A stretch of 64,000 nucleotides of DNA from an uncultured Oscillospiraceae bacterium (GTDB lineage: Bacteria > Bacillota > Clostridia > Oscillospirales > Acutalibacteraceae), in contig CAJUNS010000004.1 in assembly GCA_910587995.1 (NCBI GenBank), forward strand, positions 75,191 to 139,190, given 5' to 3'. Of the stretch, positions 16,636-25,370 are shown in pieces (positions within the stretch are counted from its first letter, which is position 1; each line of letters begins with the position of its first letter). The notes beneath the pieces are model-generated. The model saw only the letters and a program-made list of their open reading frames with translations, was not told where the DNA came from and ran no database searches. Made by a program: the position numbers and the translations under genes.

Positions 16636-17967
16636 GTGGCTTTGCCAATGGAATTTTACAAACGGATGGAAGCCCAGCTGGGCGAAGAGTACCGGGCTTT
16701 TTTGGACTGCATGGCGGCTCCGCCCGTGCGGGGGGCGCGGCTTAACCCCCTGAAATGCGACCGGCGCACCCTGGAGGGAAGCCTGCCCTTCCCCCTGCGG
16801 CCCACGCCCTTTAGCGAGCTCTCCTACTATGTGGACGCGCCGGACAAGTTCGGCCCCCTGCCCGCCCACCACGCCGGGATGTTCTACTCCCAGGAGCCCT
16901 CCGCCGCGGCCGCGGCCACAGCCCTGGACCCCCAGCCTGGGGAGAAAATCTTAGACCTGTGCGCCTCCCCTGGGGGCAAGTCCACCCAAATTGCCGGGCT
17001 GATGATGGGCAAAGGCCTGCTCTGGGCCAACGAGGCGGTCATGAGCCGCACCGGCCAGCTGCTGTCCAATTTGGAGCGCCTGGGCGTGCCCAACGCCGTG
17101 GCCTCCTGCTGCCACCCGGACAAGCTCTGCAAAACCCTGCAGGGCTATTTCGACCGGGTTCTTGTGGACGCCCCCTGCTCCGGCGAGGGTCTCTTCCGCC
17201 GGAACCCAGAGGCGGGCCGGCAGTGGTCCCCGGCTGGGGTGCAGGCCTGCGCCCGCCGCCAAAGCGCCATTTTAGACTCGGCGGCTTTGGCCGTAAAGGA
17301 GGGCGGGGTGCTGGTCTACTCCACCTGCACCTTCTCCCAGGAGGAAAACGAGGCTGTGGTGAAAAAATTCCTCCAAAGCCACCGGGAGTTTGTGGCCGAG
17401 GAAATTCCCGCCCCCTTTGGCCGGCCCAGCCTGGACGGCGGCCCCGCCCGGCGGATCTACCCCATGGACGGGGGCGAGGGCCACTTCATCGCCCGCTTCC
17501 GGCGCATGACCTACAACGAGTGCCGGATTCGGGGCTTTTCCGGCTATTTTCTGGGGGACCAAGCCCGTTCGGGCCGGGCGCTGTATGAAGAGCTCTTTAC
17601 GGACAACTGCCCCGAAGACCTGTTCATCGCTGGAGACAAGCTGCTGATTCTGCCCCCAGACCTGCCGGAAATCAACGGCCTGAACGTGCTGCGGGCCGGG
17701 GTGGAGCTGGCCAGCCTGCACACCCGCAGGCTGGAGCCCGCCCACGGCGTCTTTGTCAGCCATTCTGGCACCGCCTGCCGGGAGGTGATGGACTTTGCCC
17801 CCGATGACCCGGAGCTGCTGGCCTTTTTGCGGGGCGAAGAAATTTCTACCACAAAACGGGGTTATCCGGCGGTGTGCGTCAATGGGGTCCCCTTGGGCTT
17901 TGGCAAGGCCAGCCAGGGCCGTTTGAAAAACCACTACCCCAAGGGCTTGCGGAACAACTCCCAGTAA
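16636..17967 (+). CDS. RsmF-type rRNA (cytosine-C5)-methyltransferase, NOL1/NOP2/Sun family
   Basis: The GTG at 16636, seven bases after GAAAGGGG, gives 443 residues. SAM-binding motif I is DLCASPGGKSTQIA; the Pro-Cys motif is VDAPCSGEGLFRRNPEA; the catalytic Thr-Cys motif is YSTCTFSQEENEAVV. A C-terminal extension (about 290-443) resembles the RsmF/pre-PUA region. Such enzymes make m5C in 16S or 23S rRNA using a cysteine nucleophile. The last 34 bp overlap the end of tmcAL on the other strand. The exact target base is inferred from homology only. Confidence 0.9.
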   Translation: MALPMEFYKRMEAQLGEEYRAFLDCMAAPPVRGARLNPLKCDRRTLEGSLPFPLRPTPFSELSYYVDAPDKFGPLPAHHAGMFYSQEPSAAAAATALDPQPGEKILDLCASPGGKSTQIAGLMMGKGLLWANEAVMSRTGQLLSNLERLGVPNAVASCCHPDKLCKTLQGYFDRVLVDAPCSGEGLFRRNPEAGRQWSPAGVQACARRQSAILDSAALAVKEGGVLVYSTCTFSQEENEAVVKKFLQSHREFVAEEIPAPFGRPSLDGGPARRIYPMDGGEGHFIARFRRMTYNECRIRGFSGYFLGDQARSGRALYEELFTDNCPEDLFIAGDKLLILPPDLPEINGLNVLRAGVELASLHTRRLEPAHGVFVSHSGTACREVMDFAPDDPELLAFLRGEEISTTKRGYPAVCVNGVPLGFGKASQGRLKNHYPKGLRNNSQ

Positions 17968-19133
17968 TCCCGGCCAGGGGGCTGGGGGCGGGGGCTGGCC
18001 AGGGCGTAAATATCGTCCGCCCGAACCTCCAGCCGGAAGCCCTCCTGGGCGGCGGGGGACAGTTTTTGAAAGTCCCCGGCCCGCACAGCCAGAGGCAGGT
18101 CCGAAGCCCGGCGGCTGAGAACCCGCCCCCCCTTTTCGTTCATACCCAGCAGCCGCAGGTAGGGCGGCAGGGCGGGCAGAGGCTCCTCCAGGCCCAGAAA
18201 GGCCCCCATGACCAGCCTGCGCACCCGGGCGTGGGAATAGCGCTTGGACTTGACCTGGGCGTACAGCTCCTCCAGAGAGCAGGCCTTCCCCACCGCCTGA
18301 GCCAGCCTGTGCTCCAGGCCCTCGCTGAGGCCGGGCAGGGCGGCGAAGTCCTCCCTGGTGAGACCGCGCAGCTTACATAAAATGGCACGCTCCAAATGCT
18401 TTATTTGGGCGGGGAAGCGTCCCTGGGCGCGGGCTTCCTCCAAAGCGGCTTGGGTGAAGCCGGGCACAAGGCCCTCCAGGTCCCGGCCCTGGAGGGCCAA
18501 GCTCCGCAGCTGGCTGGCGGAAAGCACCGCCCCGGGCTCCACCGGGGCCTGCTGGCCGTGCCCGGACCCAGTGCGGCGAACCGCTACCGGCTGGATGGCC
18601 AGTCCTTGGGAGAGAATAGCCTTGCAGTATTCCACCCCCAGGGTGGCGTTGGGCAAAGCCAGGGGGCGGGCGGCTTCCGGGCCCAGCAGGGCCTCCACGG
18701 CCCGCTGCCGCCGGGCGGCGAAGGGCAGCCCCGGCTGGTTTTGAAGCCGGAGCGCCTGGGCAAAGTCCGGGGAGAGCAGCGCCTGGGCCAGACGGAGCAG
18801 CAGCACCGGATCCGGGACCTCACTGCCAAAATAGAGATGGGTAGCCCCCAGGGCCCCGGCCAGGGCCACACCCCCCGCCGCGAAGCGCTCGGCCCCGGCG
18901 CAGGCCCAGGAGAGGGGCAGCTCCGCCACCAAATCCGCGCCGGCCTCCAGGGCGCATTGGGTCCGGGACCATTTATCCAGCATGGCGGGGGCCCCCCGCT
19001 GAAGAAAGTTGCCGCTCATGACGCAGCAAACCGCCGCGCCTTTGGCTCCGGCTTTTTCCAAAAGCCCCAGATGCCCCCAGTGAAGGGGGTCAAATTCACA
19101 AATAACCGCAGAAATTGTGATTTTATCCGGCAT
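17934..19133 (-). CDS. tmcAL: tRNA(Met) cytidine acetate ligase TmcAL
   Basis: The 399-residue protein begins with the nucleotidyltransferase-like ICEFDPLHWGHLGLL (HxGH motif) and continues with MSGNFLQRGAPAMLDKWSRTQCALEAGADLV, LPNATLGVEYCKAIL and a late SYSHARVRRLVMGAFLGL-like segment. These are diagnostic for TmcAL (formerly YlbM/DUF795). It activates acetate with ATP and forms N4-acetylcytidine at the elongator tRNA-Met wobble base. AAGGAGTTTTACAGAAA precedes the ATG. It overlaps rsmF tail to tail and is divergent from ackA, which fits an acetate theme. Confidence 0.92.
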   Translation of the reverse strand: MPDKITISAVICEFDPLHWGHLGLLEKAGAKGAAVCCVMSGNFLQRGAPAMLDKWSRTQCALEAGADLVAELPLSWACAGAERFAAGGVALAGALGATHLYFGSEVPDPVLLLRLAQALLSPDFAQALRLQNQPGLPFAARRQRAVEALLGPEAARPLALPNATLGVEYCKAILSQGLAIQPVAVRRTGSGHGQQAPVEPGAVLSASQLRSLALQGRDLEGLVPGFTQAALEEARAQGRFPAQIKHLERAILCKLRGLTREDFAALPGLSEGLEHRLAQAVGKACSLEELYAQVKSKRYSHARVRRLVMGAFLGLEEPLPALPPYLRLLGMNEKGGRVLSRRASDLPLAVRAGDFQKLSPAAQEGFRLEVRADDIYALASPRPQPPGRDYWELFRKPLG

Positions 19134-19148
19134 TTTCTGTAAAACTCC

Positions 19149-19177
19149 TTGAATTTACACACACGATATAGTATAAT
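19149..19177 (+). promoter_or_regulatory. Putative ackA promoter
   Basis: TTGAAT (19149-19154), 17-bp spacer, TATAAT (19172-19177). It would give a 5' leader of about 165 nt before ackA. The same AT-rich patch probably also serves tmcAL in the other direction. Confidence 0.6.
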
Positions 19178-19351
19178 ATGAGCGAAGATTAACCAAGGAC
19201 CCGGACGTACTGACCAAAGCCCCAAGCAGCCGTAAAAACGCGCCCTCCCGCCATTACCCCATTGCAAAATGAGCGGGATTGGGACCGCGGGGCCGCTTTC
19301 GTCATGGTTTGTTTATTATACAATTTTATTTGATGAAAGGAAAGACCTAAC

Positions 19352-20560
19352 ATGAAAATTCTTGTGATCAACGCAGGCAGCTCTTCGCTGAAGTATCAGC
19401 TCATCGACATGGATGGGGAGAAGATGCTCTGCAAGGGCAACTGCGAGCGCATTGGCCTGGATGGGGGCATTTTTACCCACAAAACCGCTGATGGCCGGGA
19501 GCTCCACAAGGAAGTGGACATGGCCGACCACACCGCCGCTTTCACCCAGGTGAAGAACGCGCTGCTGGACCCGGAGAAGGGCGTTATCACCAACCTGGAG
19601 GAGGTCTCCGCCATCGGCCACCGGGTGGTGCAGGGCGGGGCCATCTTCCATCAGTCCTGCCTAGTGGACGAGAAGGTAATCGCCGGCATCGAGAGCCTCA
19701 TTCCCCTGGCGCCCCTACATAACAAAGCCCATGTTCAGGGCATCCGGGCCTGCCGGGACCTGTTTGGAGAGAAGGTCCCCGAGGCGGTTATCTTCGACAC
19801 CTCCTTCCACGCCACCATGCCTCCCAAGGCTTATATGTACAATGTGCCCTATGAGTATTATGAGAAATACGCTGTGCGCCGCTACGGCGCTCATGGCACC
19901 TCCCACCGGTACGTAAGCACCCGCTGCGCCCAGCTGATGGGCAGGGACATACAGGACTTGAAAATCATCACCTGCCATTTGGGCAACGGCTCTTCCATCA
20001 CCGCTGTGGATGGGGGCAAGGTTATTGACACCAGCATGGGCCTGACGCCTCTGGACGGCTTTATGATGGGCGGCCGCACCGGCACTTTGGACCCCTCGGT
20101 GGTCACCTTCATTATGGAGAAGGAGGGCCTGAGCCCTGCCGAGATGGACCAGGTTATGAACAAGAAATCCGGCCTGCTGGGCATTTCCGGCGTTTCCAGC
20201 GACGACCGGGACGTAACCGCTGCCCGGGAAGGGGGCAACCAGCGCGCCAAGCTGGCTCATGACATTTTGGAGTATCAGATCAGCAAATTCATCGGCGGCT
20301 ACCTGGTGGCCTTGGGCGGCTGCGACGCCATGGTCTTTACCGCCGGCGTGGGCGAGAACCAGTGGCACCACCGCTGGGAGATCGGCAAGTACCTGGAGTT
20401 CCTGGGCGTGAAGCTGGACGAGAAGCTGAACCGGGAGACCGTGCTGGGCAAGGAGGGCCTGATCTCCGCCCCGGACTCCAAGGTGGCTGTATACGTCATT
20501 CCCACCAACGAGGAACTGGTGATTGCCCGGGACACCAAGGCCCTGGTGGAAGGCCTCTAA
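19352..20560 (+). CDS. ackA: Acetate kinase
   Basis: The 402-residue enzyme is of normal length and has all signatures: MKILVINAGSSSLKYQLID, GHRVVQGG, VIFDTSFHATMP, YGAHGTSHRYV, CHLGNGSSI, MGLTPLDGFMMGGRTGTLDP and FTAGVGEN. It interconverts acetate + ATP and acetyl phosphate + ADP, giving substrate-level ATP during fermentation. GAAAGGAAAGACCTAAC precedes the ATG. No phosphotransacetylase gene lies in the window, so ackA is solitary here. A modest hairpin follows at 20580-20609. Confidence 0.98.
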   Translation: MKILVINAGSSSLKYQLIDMDGEKMLCKGNCERIGLDGGIFTHKTADGRELHKEVDMADHTAAFTQVKNALLDPEKGVITNLEEVSAIGHRVVQGGAIFHQSCLVDEKVIAGIESLIPLAPLHNKAHVQGIRACRDLFGEKVPEAVIFDTSFHATMPPKAYMYNVPYEYYEKYAVRRYGAHGTSHRYVSTRCAQLMGRDIQDLKIITCHLGNGSSITAVDGGKVIDTSMGLTPLDGFMMGGRTGTLDPSVVTFIMEKEGLSPAEMDQVMNKKSGLLGISGVSSDDRDVTAAREGGNQRAKLAHDILEYQISKFIGGYLVALGGCDAMVFTAGVGENQWHHRWEIGKYLEFLGVKLDEKLNRETVLGKEGLISAPDSKVAVYVIPTNEELVIARDTKALVEGL

Positions 20561-20579
20561 AACAGGCCGCGCAAGACAG

Positions 20580-20609
20580 AATTACCTAGCTGTAGCAGGC
20601 TGTGTAATT
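20580..20609 (+). terminator. Possible ackA terminator
   Basis: AATTAC (20580-20585) pairs with GTAATT (20604-20609), and AGC pairs with GCT inside. A weak T-containing tail follows. It is a moderate candidate only. Confidence 0.4.
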
Positions 20610-20763
20610 ATTTCGCGCTCTATGGACAGGAGCCAGCCCCAAGCAGGGGAAGGGCTTGCCCCTTCCAAAAAGCCCATGGGAAGAGGCGAGCCCCTCCCTT
20701 GCGGAGGGAAGGTTCTTTTCATAGAACGTGATCGGGGTAAATCTAAAAAGTTAGGTGAGTACG

Positions 20764-20800
20764 GACGGAACGCTTGCTGCGGCAGGCGTTCCGTCATTTT
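20764..20800 (+). terminator. Intrinsic terminator-like hairpin
   Basis: GACGGAACGC (20764-20773) pairs perfectly with GCGTTCCGTC (20786-20795), followed by ATTTTA. There is no plus-strand gene directly upstream except ackA, about 200 bp away. Confidence 0.6.
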
Positions 20801-20844
20801 ATGACAACCCGCGTCCTGGGGCCCGGAGAATTCAAACTTTGTTC

Positions 20845-20888
20845 AAAACCGGAAAAAACCTAGCATTTTCTAGGGTTTTTCCGGTTTT
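20845..20888. terminator. Long, nearly perfect hairpin, terminator-like in both directions
   Basis: AAAACCGGAAAAA (20845-20857) pairs with TTTTTCCGGTTTT (20876-20888). CCTAG/CTAGG extends the stem inside after one mismatch. T or A runs flank both sides. Confidence 0.6.
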
Positions 20889-20935
20889 CCCCGGCTGTTT
20901 TCCCCTGCCAAAAGCAGGAAAATGGGCGGAAAAGG

Positions 20936-20964
20936 TTGCAATTTTGTAACCTTTTCGGTATAAT
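20936..20964 (+). promoter_or_regulatory. Promoter of the SLH protein gene
   Basis: TTGCAA (20936-20941), 17-bp spacer, TATAAT (20959-20964), about 90 bp upstream of the ATG. Confidence 0.65.
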
Positions 20965-21054
20965 AAGGAGCAAGGTAAGGGCGGAAATTCCTTTGTTCCA
21001 CCCATGGCGAGAGACTTTTGCTTGGCACGTTTTCTATGGAGGTACATAATTCTT

Positions 21055-23721
21055 ATGCGAAACAATTGTTGCAAGCGGCTGTTTGCGGCGGCGCTGGCAG
21101 CGCTTTTGGCGCTGTTCTGCTCCCTGCCAGCCCTGGCCCAGGAGGGCCTGGAATCCCCCGCGCCAGAGAAGAGCAATGGGCAGCTTCTGGCGGAGGCGGG
21201 CCCGGAAGCTGGAGAATCCAGCGCTGGAGAGACACCGGAAGAGGCGCCAACCCCTGAGGCGGAGCCCTCCTCCACGCCGGAGGAGGCCCCTCCGGCAGAC
21301 CAAGCCCAGGACAGCGTCCTGGCCTCAGGCAGCGTATACCAGGCCAGCGGCCAGGTGCTGCGCATGGGCACCCACGAGGCTTATATGCCCGGTGTGCAGG
21401 GAAACCAGTTCTTTCCCAGCCAGGTCATGAGCCGGGCGGAAATCGCCCAGACTCTGTATAATCTTTTGAAGGAGAAGCCGGAGAACCCCTCCTGCCAGTA
21501 TTCCGATGTGGACGAAAGCCATGCCTACTATGCGCCCATCGCCGCTTTGGCGGAGCTGGGGCTGATGACCGGCGGCGGCGATGGCCGCTTTAACCCGGAC
21601 GGCAGGCTCTCCCGTGCGGAGTTCGCGGTAATTTTGGGCCGGTGCTTTGAGACGGAAGAAGGCGAAATCAATTATTCTGATGTGGGCGAAGACCACTGGG
21701 CCTACACGGCCATTGCCTCCGCCACGGCCAAGGGATGGATGAGCGGCCCTGGAGACGGCAGCTTCCGGCCCACCCGGGAGATTACCCGCATTGAGGTCGC
21801 CAAAGTGCTGAACGTGGCCCTGGAGCGCACTGGCGAAGGCTTTGCCGCCGACCGGGATACCCAGGAGTTCCAGGATGTTCCCATGGACCACTGGGGCTTC
21901 CTCCATGCCGCTGAGGCCGCGGACCCTGAGGAAGAGCCGGACCCCACCCCTGTGCCGGATCCGGAGCCCACACCTCCGCCCACGCCGGAGTCTACTCCTA
22001 CCCCGGCCCCCTCCCCCACGGGAACTCCCGGCGTGCCCAGCGGGTTTAAGGTGGGCGGACAGGTGCGCGTCACTTCAGACGATGGCCTGAACGTGCGCTC
22101 GGGCCCCGGCACCGGCTTCAGCGTGGTGACAGCCGTGGCCTACCGGGCTATTATGACCATTACCGATGTGTCCAAATATCCCTGGGTGGGGGTGAAAACC
22201 TCCAATGGCCAATCGGGCTATTCCCTGGCGGATTTTCTGGAGCCCTACACCCCGGGCAGCGACCCCACGCCGCCGCCCGTATCCAACGGCACCTTGTCCG
22301 CGGCCTCTCTGACCATTCCCCAGTATATGAGCGCCCGGCTGGACGCTAAGTCCGACACCAGCATCAGCGGGGCCCAATGGACCAGCAGCAACCCGGATGT
22401 GGCCTATGTGGGCTACACCATTGACTTTAGCAGCAAAAAGCAGTGCGCCACCGTGTACGCCAAGTCCCCTGGCTCCGCCACTCTCACCTTTGGGTCCGGC
22501 GGCAGCAAGGCCACCTGCACCGTAACCGTCACCGCGCCCCAAGCTGTGCGCTTTGCCTATGGCGATGGGAACTCCGTAGGCGTAAACACCAGCTTTGACC
22601 TGGTTGCCATTACGGACGAGTCTCGAGACGAGGTGCGCTTTGAGATTGTAGACGGGCCCGCCCCGGGCAGCTACACCTCTTCCTCTTACCAGACAGAAAC
22701 CCAGGTCTCAACCCTCGGCCTGCCCGATAACCGGGTCCGGGTCTTCCGGCGGCCAGTTTCCTTCGGCGCGGCCGGCCTCTATACCATTCGGGCCTATTCC
22801 AATTCCGGCGATGGCTATTCCTCCGACTACTACACCTTTACTTTACAGGTGACTTCCAACAACGACCCCCTGGCCACCACAGACGACGCCCGGCAGGTAT
22901 CCGGCCTTATGCTGCGGAACCTCACCTCCTTTGAAGGCTTTGTGCCGGAAATTGAGGATGACGTGCTGGTCAGCGGCAATCCGACCGTGGGGTACGGCTA
23001 TGTGGTGCGCGTGAACGAAAATTTCTACAACAACTTGACCGAAGTCGAAGCCTATGCCTGCCTGGCCAACATGATAAACAACGGAACCTATGGCAAAACG
23101 GTGGACAGCTTCCGCCGCAGCTTCAACATCAAGATGAGCCAGGGCAATTTTGACGCCATGGCCAGCATGGTCTACAATTTGGGCCCCAACAGCATTACCA
23201 ACACCAGCGAGTTTGAAACGCCCCATGTAATCTTAAACATGGTGGCTCCCCCCACGGACGCCTCTTCCAGCAACCCCTACGCGGGCATTATGAACGTGAA
23301 GGACACCGATGTGTACAGCCAGCCGGACTACACCAGCAAGAAGAGCGCGGAGGACGTGCCCCAGGGCACCAATGTAAGCGTGGTAGACGTGTATACCAAC
23401 ATCAGCCGAACCCGCCGGGACGTTTGGTACCGGGTGGTTTACACCGGCGGATCCGGGTGGGTGCCTTCGGGCTACATCAAGCTGGACGGCAACCTGACCC
23501 GGGACCTGTATTATGCCGACACCACTTCCCTGGCCAACGAGTTTCTCCAGTGGCACACCGCGGGCGGCAGCCATGTGGAAGGCCTGGTTTGGCGGCGGCT
23601 CTCGGAGTGCAAGACCTTCTTCTTCGCGGACTATGAGGATTACAACGGCTCTTCCAATTTCACTATTAACAAGTATGGCTTCCGTTTCCCCTCCTGTGAA
23701 GCAGACCTAGACCGGCGCTGA
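21055..23721 (+). CDS. Surface protein with SLH, SH3, Ig-like and GH24 lysozyme-like domains
   Basis: From ATG 21055 (GGAGG 12 bases upstream) this is 888 residues. In order: signal peptide (1-29, cleaved after ALAQ), an acidic Pro/Glu linker, S-layer homology repeats (about 105-285; FNPDGRLSRAEFAVIL, SFRPTREITRIEVAKVL), a Pro/Thr-rich linker (about 295-325), an SH3b domain (about 328-400; LNVRSGPGTGFSVV), a Big_2-like domain (about 410-500) and an unassigned region (about 500-600). A lysozyme-like GH24 domain follows (about 615-745; FEGF with candidate catalytic E627, NPTVGYGYVV, FDAMASMVYNLGP), then a second SH3b (about 755-825) and a C-terminal tail. It is probably a cell-wall-bound muramidase. 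Some GH24 catalytic spacing differs from phage enzymes, so activity is not certain. Confidence 0.8.
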   Translation: MRNNCCKRLFAAALAALLALFCSLPALAQEGLESPAPEKSNGQLLAEAGPEAGESSAGETPEEAPTPEAEPSSTPEEAPPADQAQDSVLASGSVYQASGQVLRMGTHEAYMPGVQGNQFFPSQVMSRAEIAQTLYNLLKEKPENPSCQYSDVDESHAYYAPIAALAELGLMTGGGDGRFNPDGRLSRAEFAVILGRCFETEEGEINYSDVGEDHWAYTAIASATAKGWMSGPGDGSFRPTREITRIEVAKVLNVALERTGEGFAADRDTQEFQDVPMDHWGFLHAAEAADPEEEPDPTPVPDPEPTPPPTPESTPTPAPSPTGTPGVPSGFKVGGQVRVTSDDGLNVRSGPGTGFSVVTAVAYRAIMTITDVSKYPWVGVKTSNGQSGYSLADFLEPYTPGSDPTPPPVSNGTLSAASLTIPQYMSARLDAKSDTSISGAQWTSSNPDVAYVGYTIDFSSKKQCATVYAKSPGSATLTFGSGGSKATCTVTVTAPQAVRFAYGDGNSVGVNTSFDLVAITDESRDEVRFEIVDGPAPGSYTSSSYQTETQVSTLGLPDNRVRVFRRPVSFGAAGLYTIRAYSNSGDGYSSDYYTFTLQVTSNNDPLATTDDARQVSGLMLRNLTSFEGFVPEIEDDVLVSGNPTVGYGYVVRVNENFYNNLTEVEAYACLANMINNGTYGKTVDSFRRSFNIKMSQGNFDAMASMVYNLGPNSITNTSEFETPHVILNMVAPPTDASSSNPYAGIMNVKDTDVYSQPDYTSKKSAEDVPQGTNVSVVDVYTNISRTRRDVWYRVVYTGGSGWVPSGYIKLDGNLTRDLYYADTTSLANEFLQWHTAGGSHVEGLVWRRLSECKTFFFADYEDYNGSSNFTINKYGFRFPSCEADLDRR

Positions 23722-23766
23722 GAAAAAGCGGAACCGGTAAATTTAAGGCCCATTCTTTCCGCAAGA

Positions 23767-23799
23767 AGACCCTAGGACAGGAAGTCCTGGGGTCTTTTT
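23767..23799 (+). terminator. Intrinsic terminator
   Basis: AGACCC (23767-23772) pairs with GGGTCT (23790-23795). AGGAC/GTCCT extends the stem inside, and TTTTT follows. Confidence 0.85.
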
Positions 23800-23871
23800 C
23801 TATCCGCACACAAACCCCGAACGAGCATACCATAAGGTTGAGCGGCAAAATATTACAAAGAGGTGATTGGT

Positions 23872-24096
23872 ATGGGCAAGCCTTTGCTTTTGGTCGGCTC
23901 CGTCACGTATGCCATGAAAAGCCGCGACATCCTGTTTAAACGGGGCATCAAGGCTTATGTGGAGAGAATTCCCCCTTCCGCTGGCACTGGCTGCGGCTAT
24001 GGGGTCTATGTGCCCCAGGGCGCGGATGAGGCCGAAACCGTCCTGCGGGAGAATAATATTAAACTATTGGGCCGGGTGGAGGAGGAATCCTCATGA
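23872..24096 (+). CDS. DUF3343 domain protein
   Basis: The 74-residue protein reads LLVGSVTYAMKSRDILFKRGIKAYVERIPPSAG, then TGCGYGVYVPQG. This is the DUF3343 pattern with a conserved Cys (C41 region) after a Gly. These small proteins are often encoded beside cysteine desulfurases or selenium-related genes and are suspected to carry sulfur or selenium; that role is inferred. The ATG at 23872 follows AGAGGTG by eight bases. Its stop overlaps the start of the desulfurase gene by four bases (ATGA), so the two are translationally coupled. Confidence 0.82.
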   Translation: MGKPLLLVGSVTYAMKSRDILFKRGIKAYVERIPPSAGTGCGYGVYVPQGADEAETVLRENNIKLLGRVEEESS

Positions 24097-25229
24097 TCTA
24101 CCTGGATAACAGCGCCACCACCTACCCCAAGCCTCCCGCAGTGCGCCAGGCCGTGGCTAAGGCCCTGGCCGAGTATGGGGCCAACCCAGGCCGGGGCGGC
24201 TTTGCCATGAGCGTGAACACCGGCCGGGTGGTATACGAATGCCGCCGGACCGCCGCCGCCTTTTTCGGGGCGGCAGGACCAGAGTGCGTGGTCTTTCAGC
24301 CCAGCTGCACCCAGGCGCTGAATTTGGTGCTCAAGGGCTGTCTAAAGTCCGGCGACCATGTGGTGGTCTCGGACCTGGAGCACAACGCGGTGATGCGGCC
24401 CCTGGCGGCCTTGGGAGAGAAAGGGGTCAGCTACACAGCCGCAGAAGTGGTCCCTGGGGACAATGACGCCACCTTGGCGGCTTTTCGCAAGGCTATGCGC
24501 CCCAACACCAAGCTGCTGGCCTGCACCCAGGCCTCCAATGTGTTCGGGGTCCGGGTTCCTGTGGAGCGGCTGGCGGCTCTGTGCCACCAGTACGGGGCGA
24601 AAATTTGCGTGGACGCGGCCCAGGGCGCGGGGGTTCTCCCCATCAGCCTGATGGAGAGCGGCGTGGATTTTCTCTGCTGCGCAGGCCACAAGGGGCTGTA
24701 CGGTCCCATGGGTACGGGCATGCTGATTTTTCGAGACCCTGCGGACAAGTTGGCCACCTTGGTGGAGGGAGGCACAGGCACCCTGTCCCACAGCTTCCAG
24801 CAGCCGGAGGACCCGCCGGAGCGCTATGAACCCGGCACCTTGAACGTCCCGGGTATTGTGGGGCTGCGGGCAGGCATGGAGTTTGTAAAACAGCGGGGCG
24901 TGGAAAGAATTTACCAGGAGGAGCTGGGCAAAACCAGCTATCTCTATGCCCGGCTCTCCAAGCTGAAAAAGGTCAAACTATACACGCCCCCGCCCCAAGC
25001 CCCCTGGTTTGCGCCAGTGCTGTCCTTTAACGTGGAGGGCATGTCCAGCGAGGCGGTAGGCGCAAAGCTGGCAAAGGAGGGCGTCGCCGTGCGCTGCGGC
25101 CTCCACTGCGCCCCTGCGGCCCATGAAAAAATGGGCACCAAAGAGACCGGCACCGTGCGGATTTCCCCCTCGGTGTTTACCCGGCGGGAGGAACTGGACG
25201 TGTTGGTACGGGCTGTAGCCAAGCTTTAG
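24093..25229 (+). CDS. Cysteine desulfurase family protein (class V aminotransferase fold)
   Basis: The 378-residue PLP enzyme begins MIYLDNSATTYPKP. It has SDLEHNAVMRPL, the cofactor aspartate region ICVDAAQGAG, the Schiff-base lysine K200 in CCAGHKGLYGPMG, and the C-terminal sulfur-accepting C335 in VRCGLHCAPAAHEKMGT. This matches the TIGR01977-type cysteine desulfurase subgroup, related to but distinct from IscS/SufS. It converts cysteine to alanine with a persulfide, which may be passed to the DUF3343 partner encoded just upstream. It ends at the terminator at 25267. Confidence 0.9.
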   Translation: MIYLDNSATTYPKPPAVRQAVAKALAEYGANPGRGGFAMSVNTGRVVYECRRTAAAFFGAAGPECVVFQPSCTQALNLVLKGCLKSGDHVVVSDLEHNAVMRPLAALGEKGVSYTAAEVVPGDNDATLAAFRKAMRPNTKLLACTQASNVFGVRVPVERLAALCHQYGAKICVDAAQGAGVLPISLMESGVDFLCCAGHKGLYGPMGTGMLIFRDPADKLATLVEGGTGTLSHSFQQPEDPPERYEPGTLNVPGIVGLRAGMEFVKQRGVERIYQEELGKTSYLYARLSKLKKVKLYTPPPQAPWFAPVLSFNVEGMSSEAVGAKLAKEGVAVRCGLHCAPAAHEKMGTKETGTVRISPSVFTRREELDVLVRAVAKL

Positions 25230-25266
25230 GCTGTGGACTAATTCGTAGAACACTTTTGGCCAAAAC

Positions 25267-25297
25267 GAAAGCCGCTCTTGCTATCAGAGCGGCTTTC
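25267..25297. terminator. Strong bidirectional terminator
   Basis: GAAAGCCGCTCT (25267-25278) pairs perfectly with AGAGCGGCTTTC (25286-25297). It lies between convergent operons. Confidence 0.85.
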
Positions 25298-25370
25298 ACC
25301 TTTAAAGAAAATGACTTGGATTCTTTTGTCAATAGGAACGTGTATCACCATTGCTGTGGGTTCCTGCTAC

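Larger units (their letters stand above)
20610..20935. other. Gene-free structured region between ackA and the SLH protein gene
   Basis: No convincing coding frame is present in these 326 bp. There is a run of local hairpins: GGAAGGG/CCCCTTCC near 20660, CCCTCC/GGAGGG near 20695-20715 and GTTCT/AGAAC near 20725. Two much stronger hairpins follow at 20764-20795 and 20845-20888. It could encode a small RNA or hold stacked terminators. I do not recognise a known RNA family. Confidence 0.4.

Noticed and set aside
20582-20797. Minus-strand 71-residue ORF in the ackA-SLH gap
   Set aside because: No ribosome site, Pro/Arg/Ser-rich low-quality sequence, and it coincides with hairpins.
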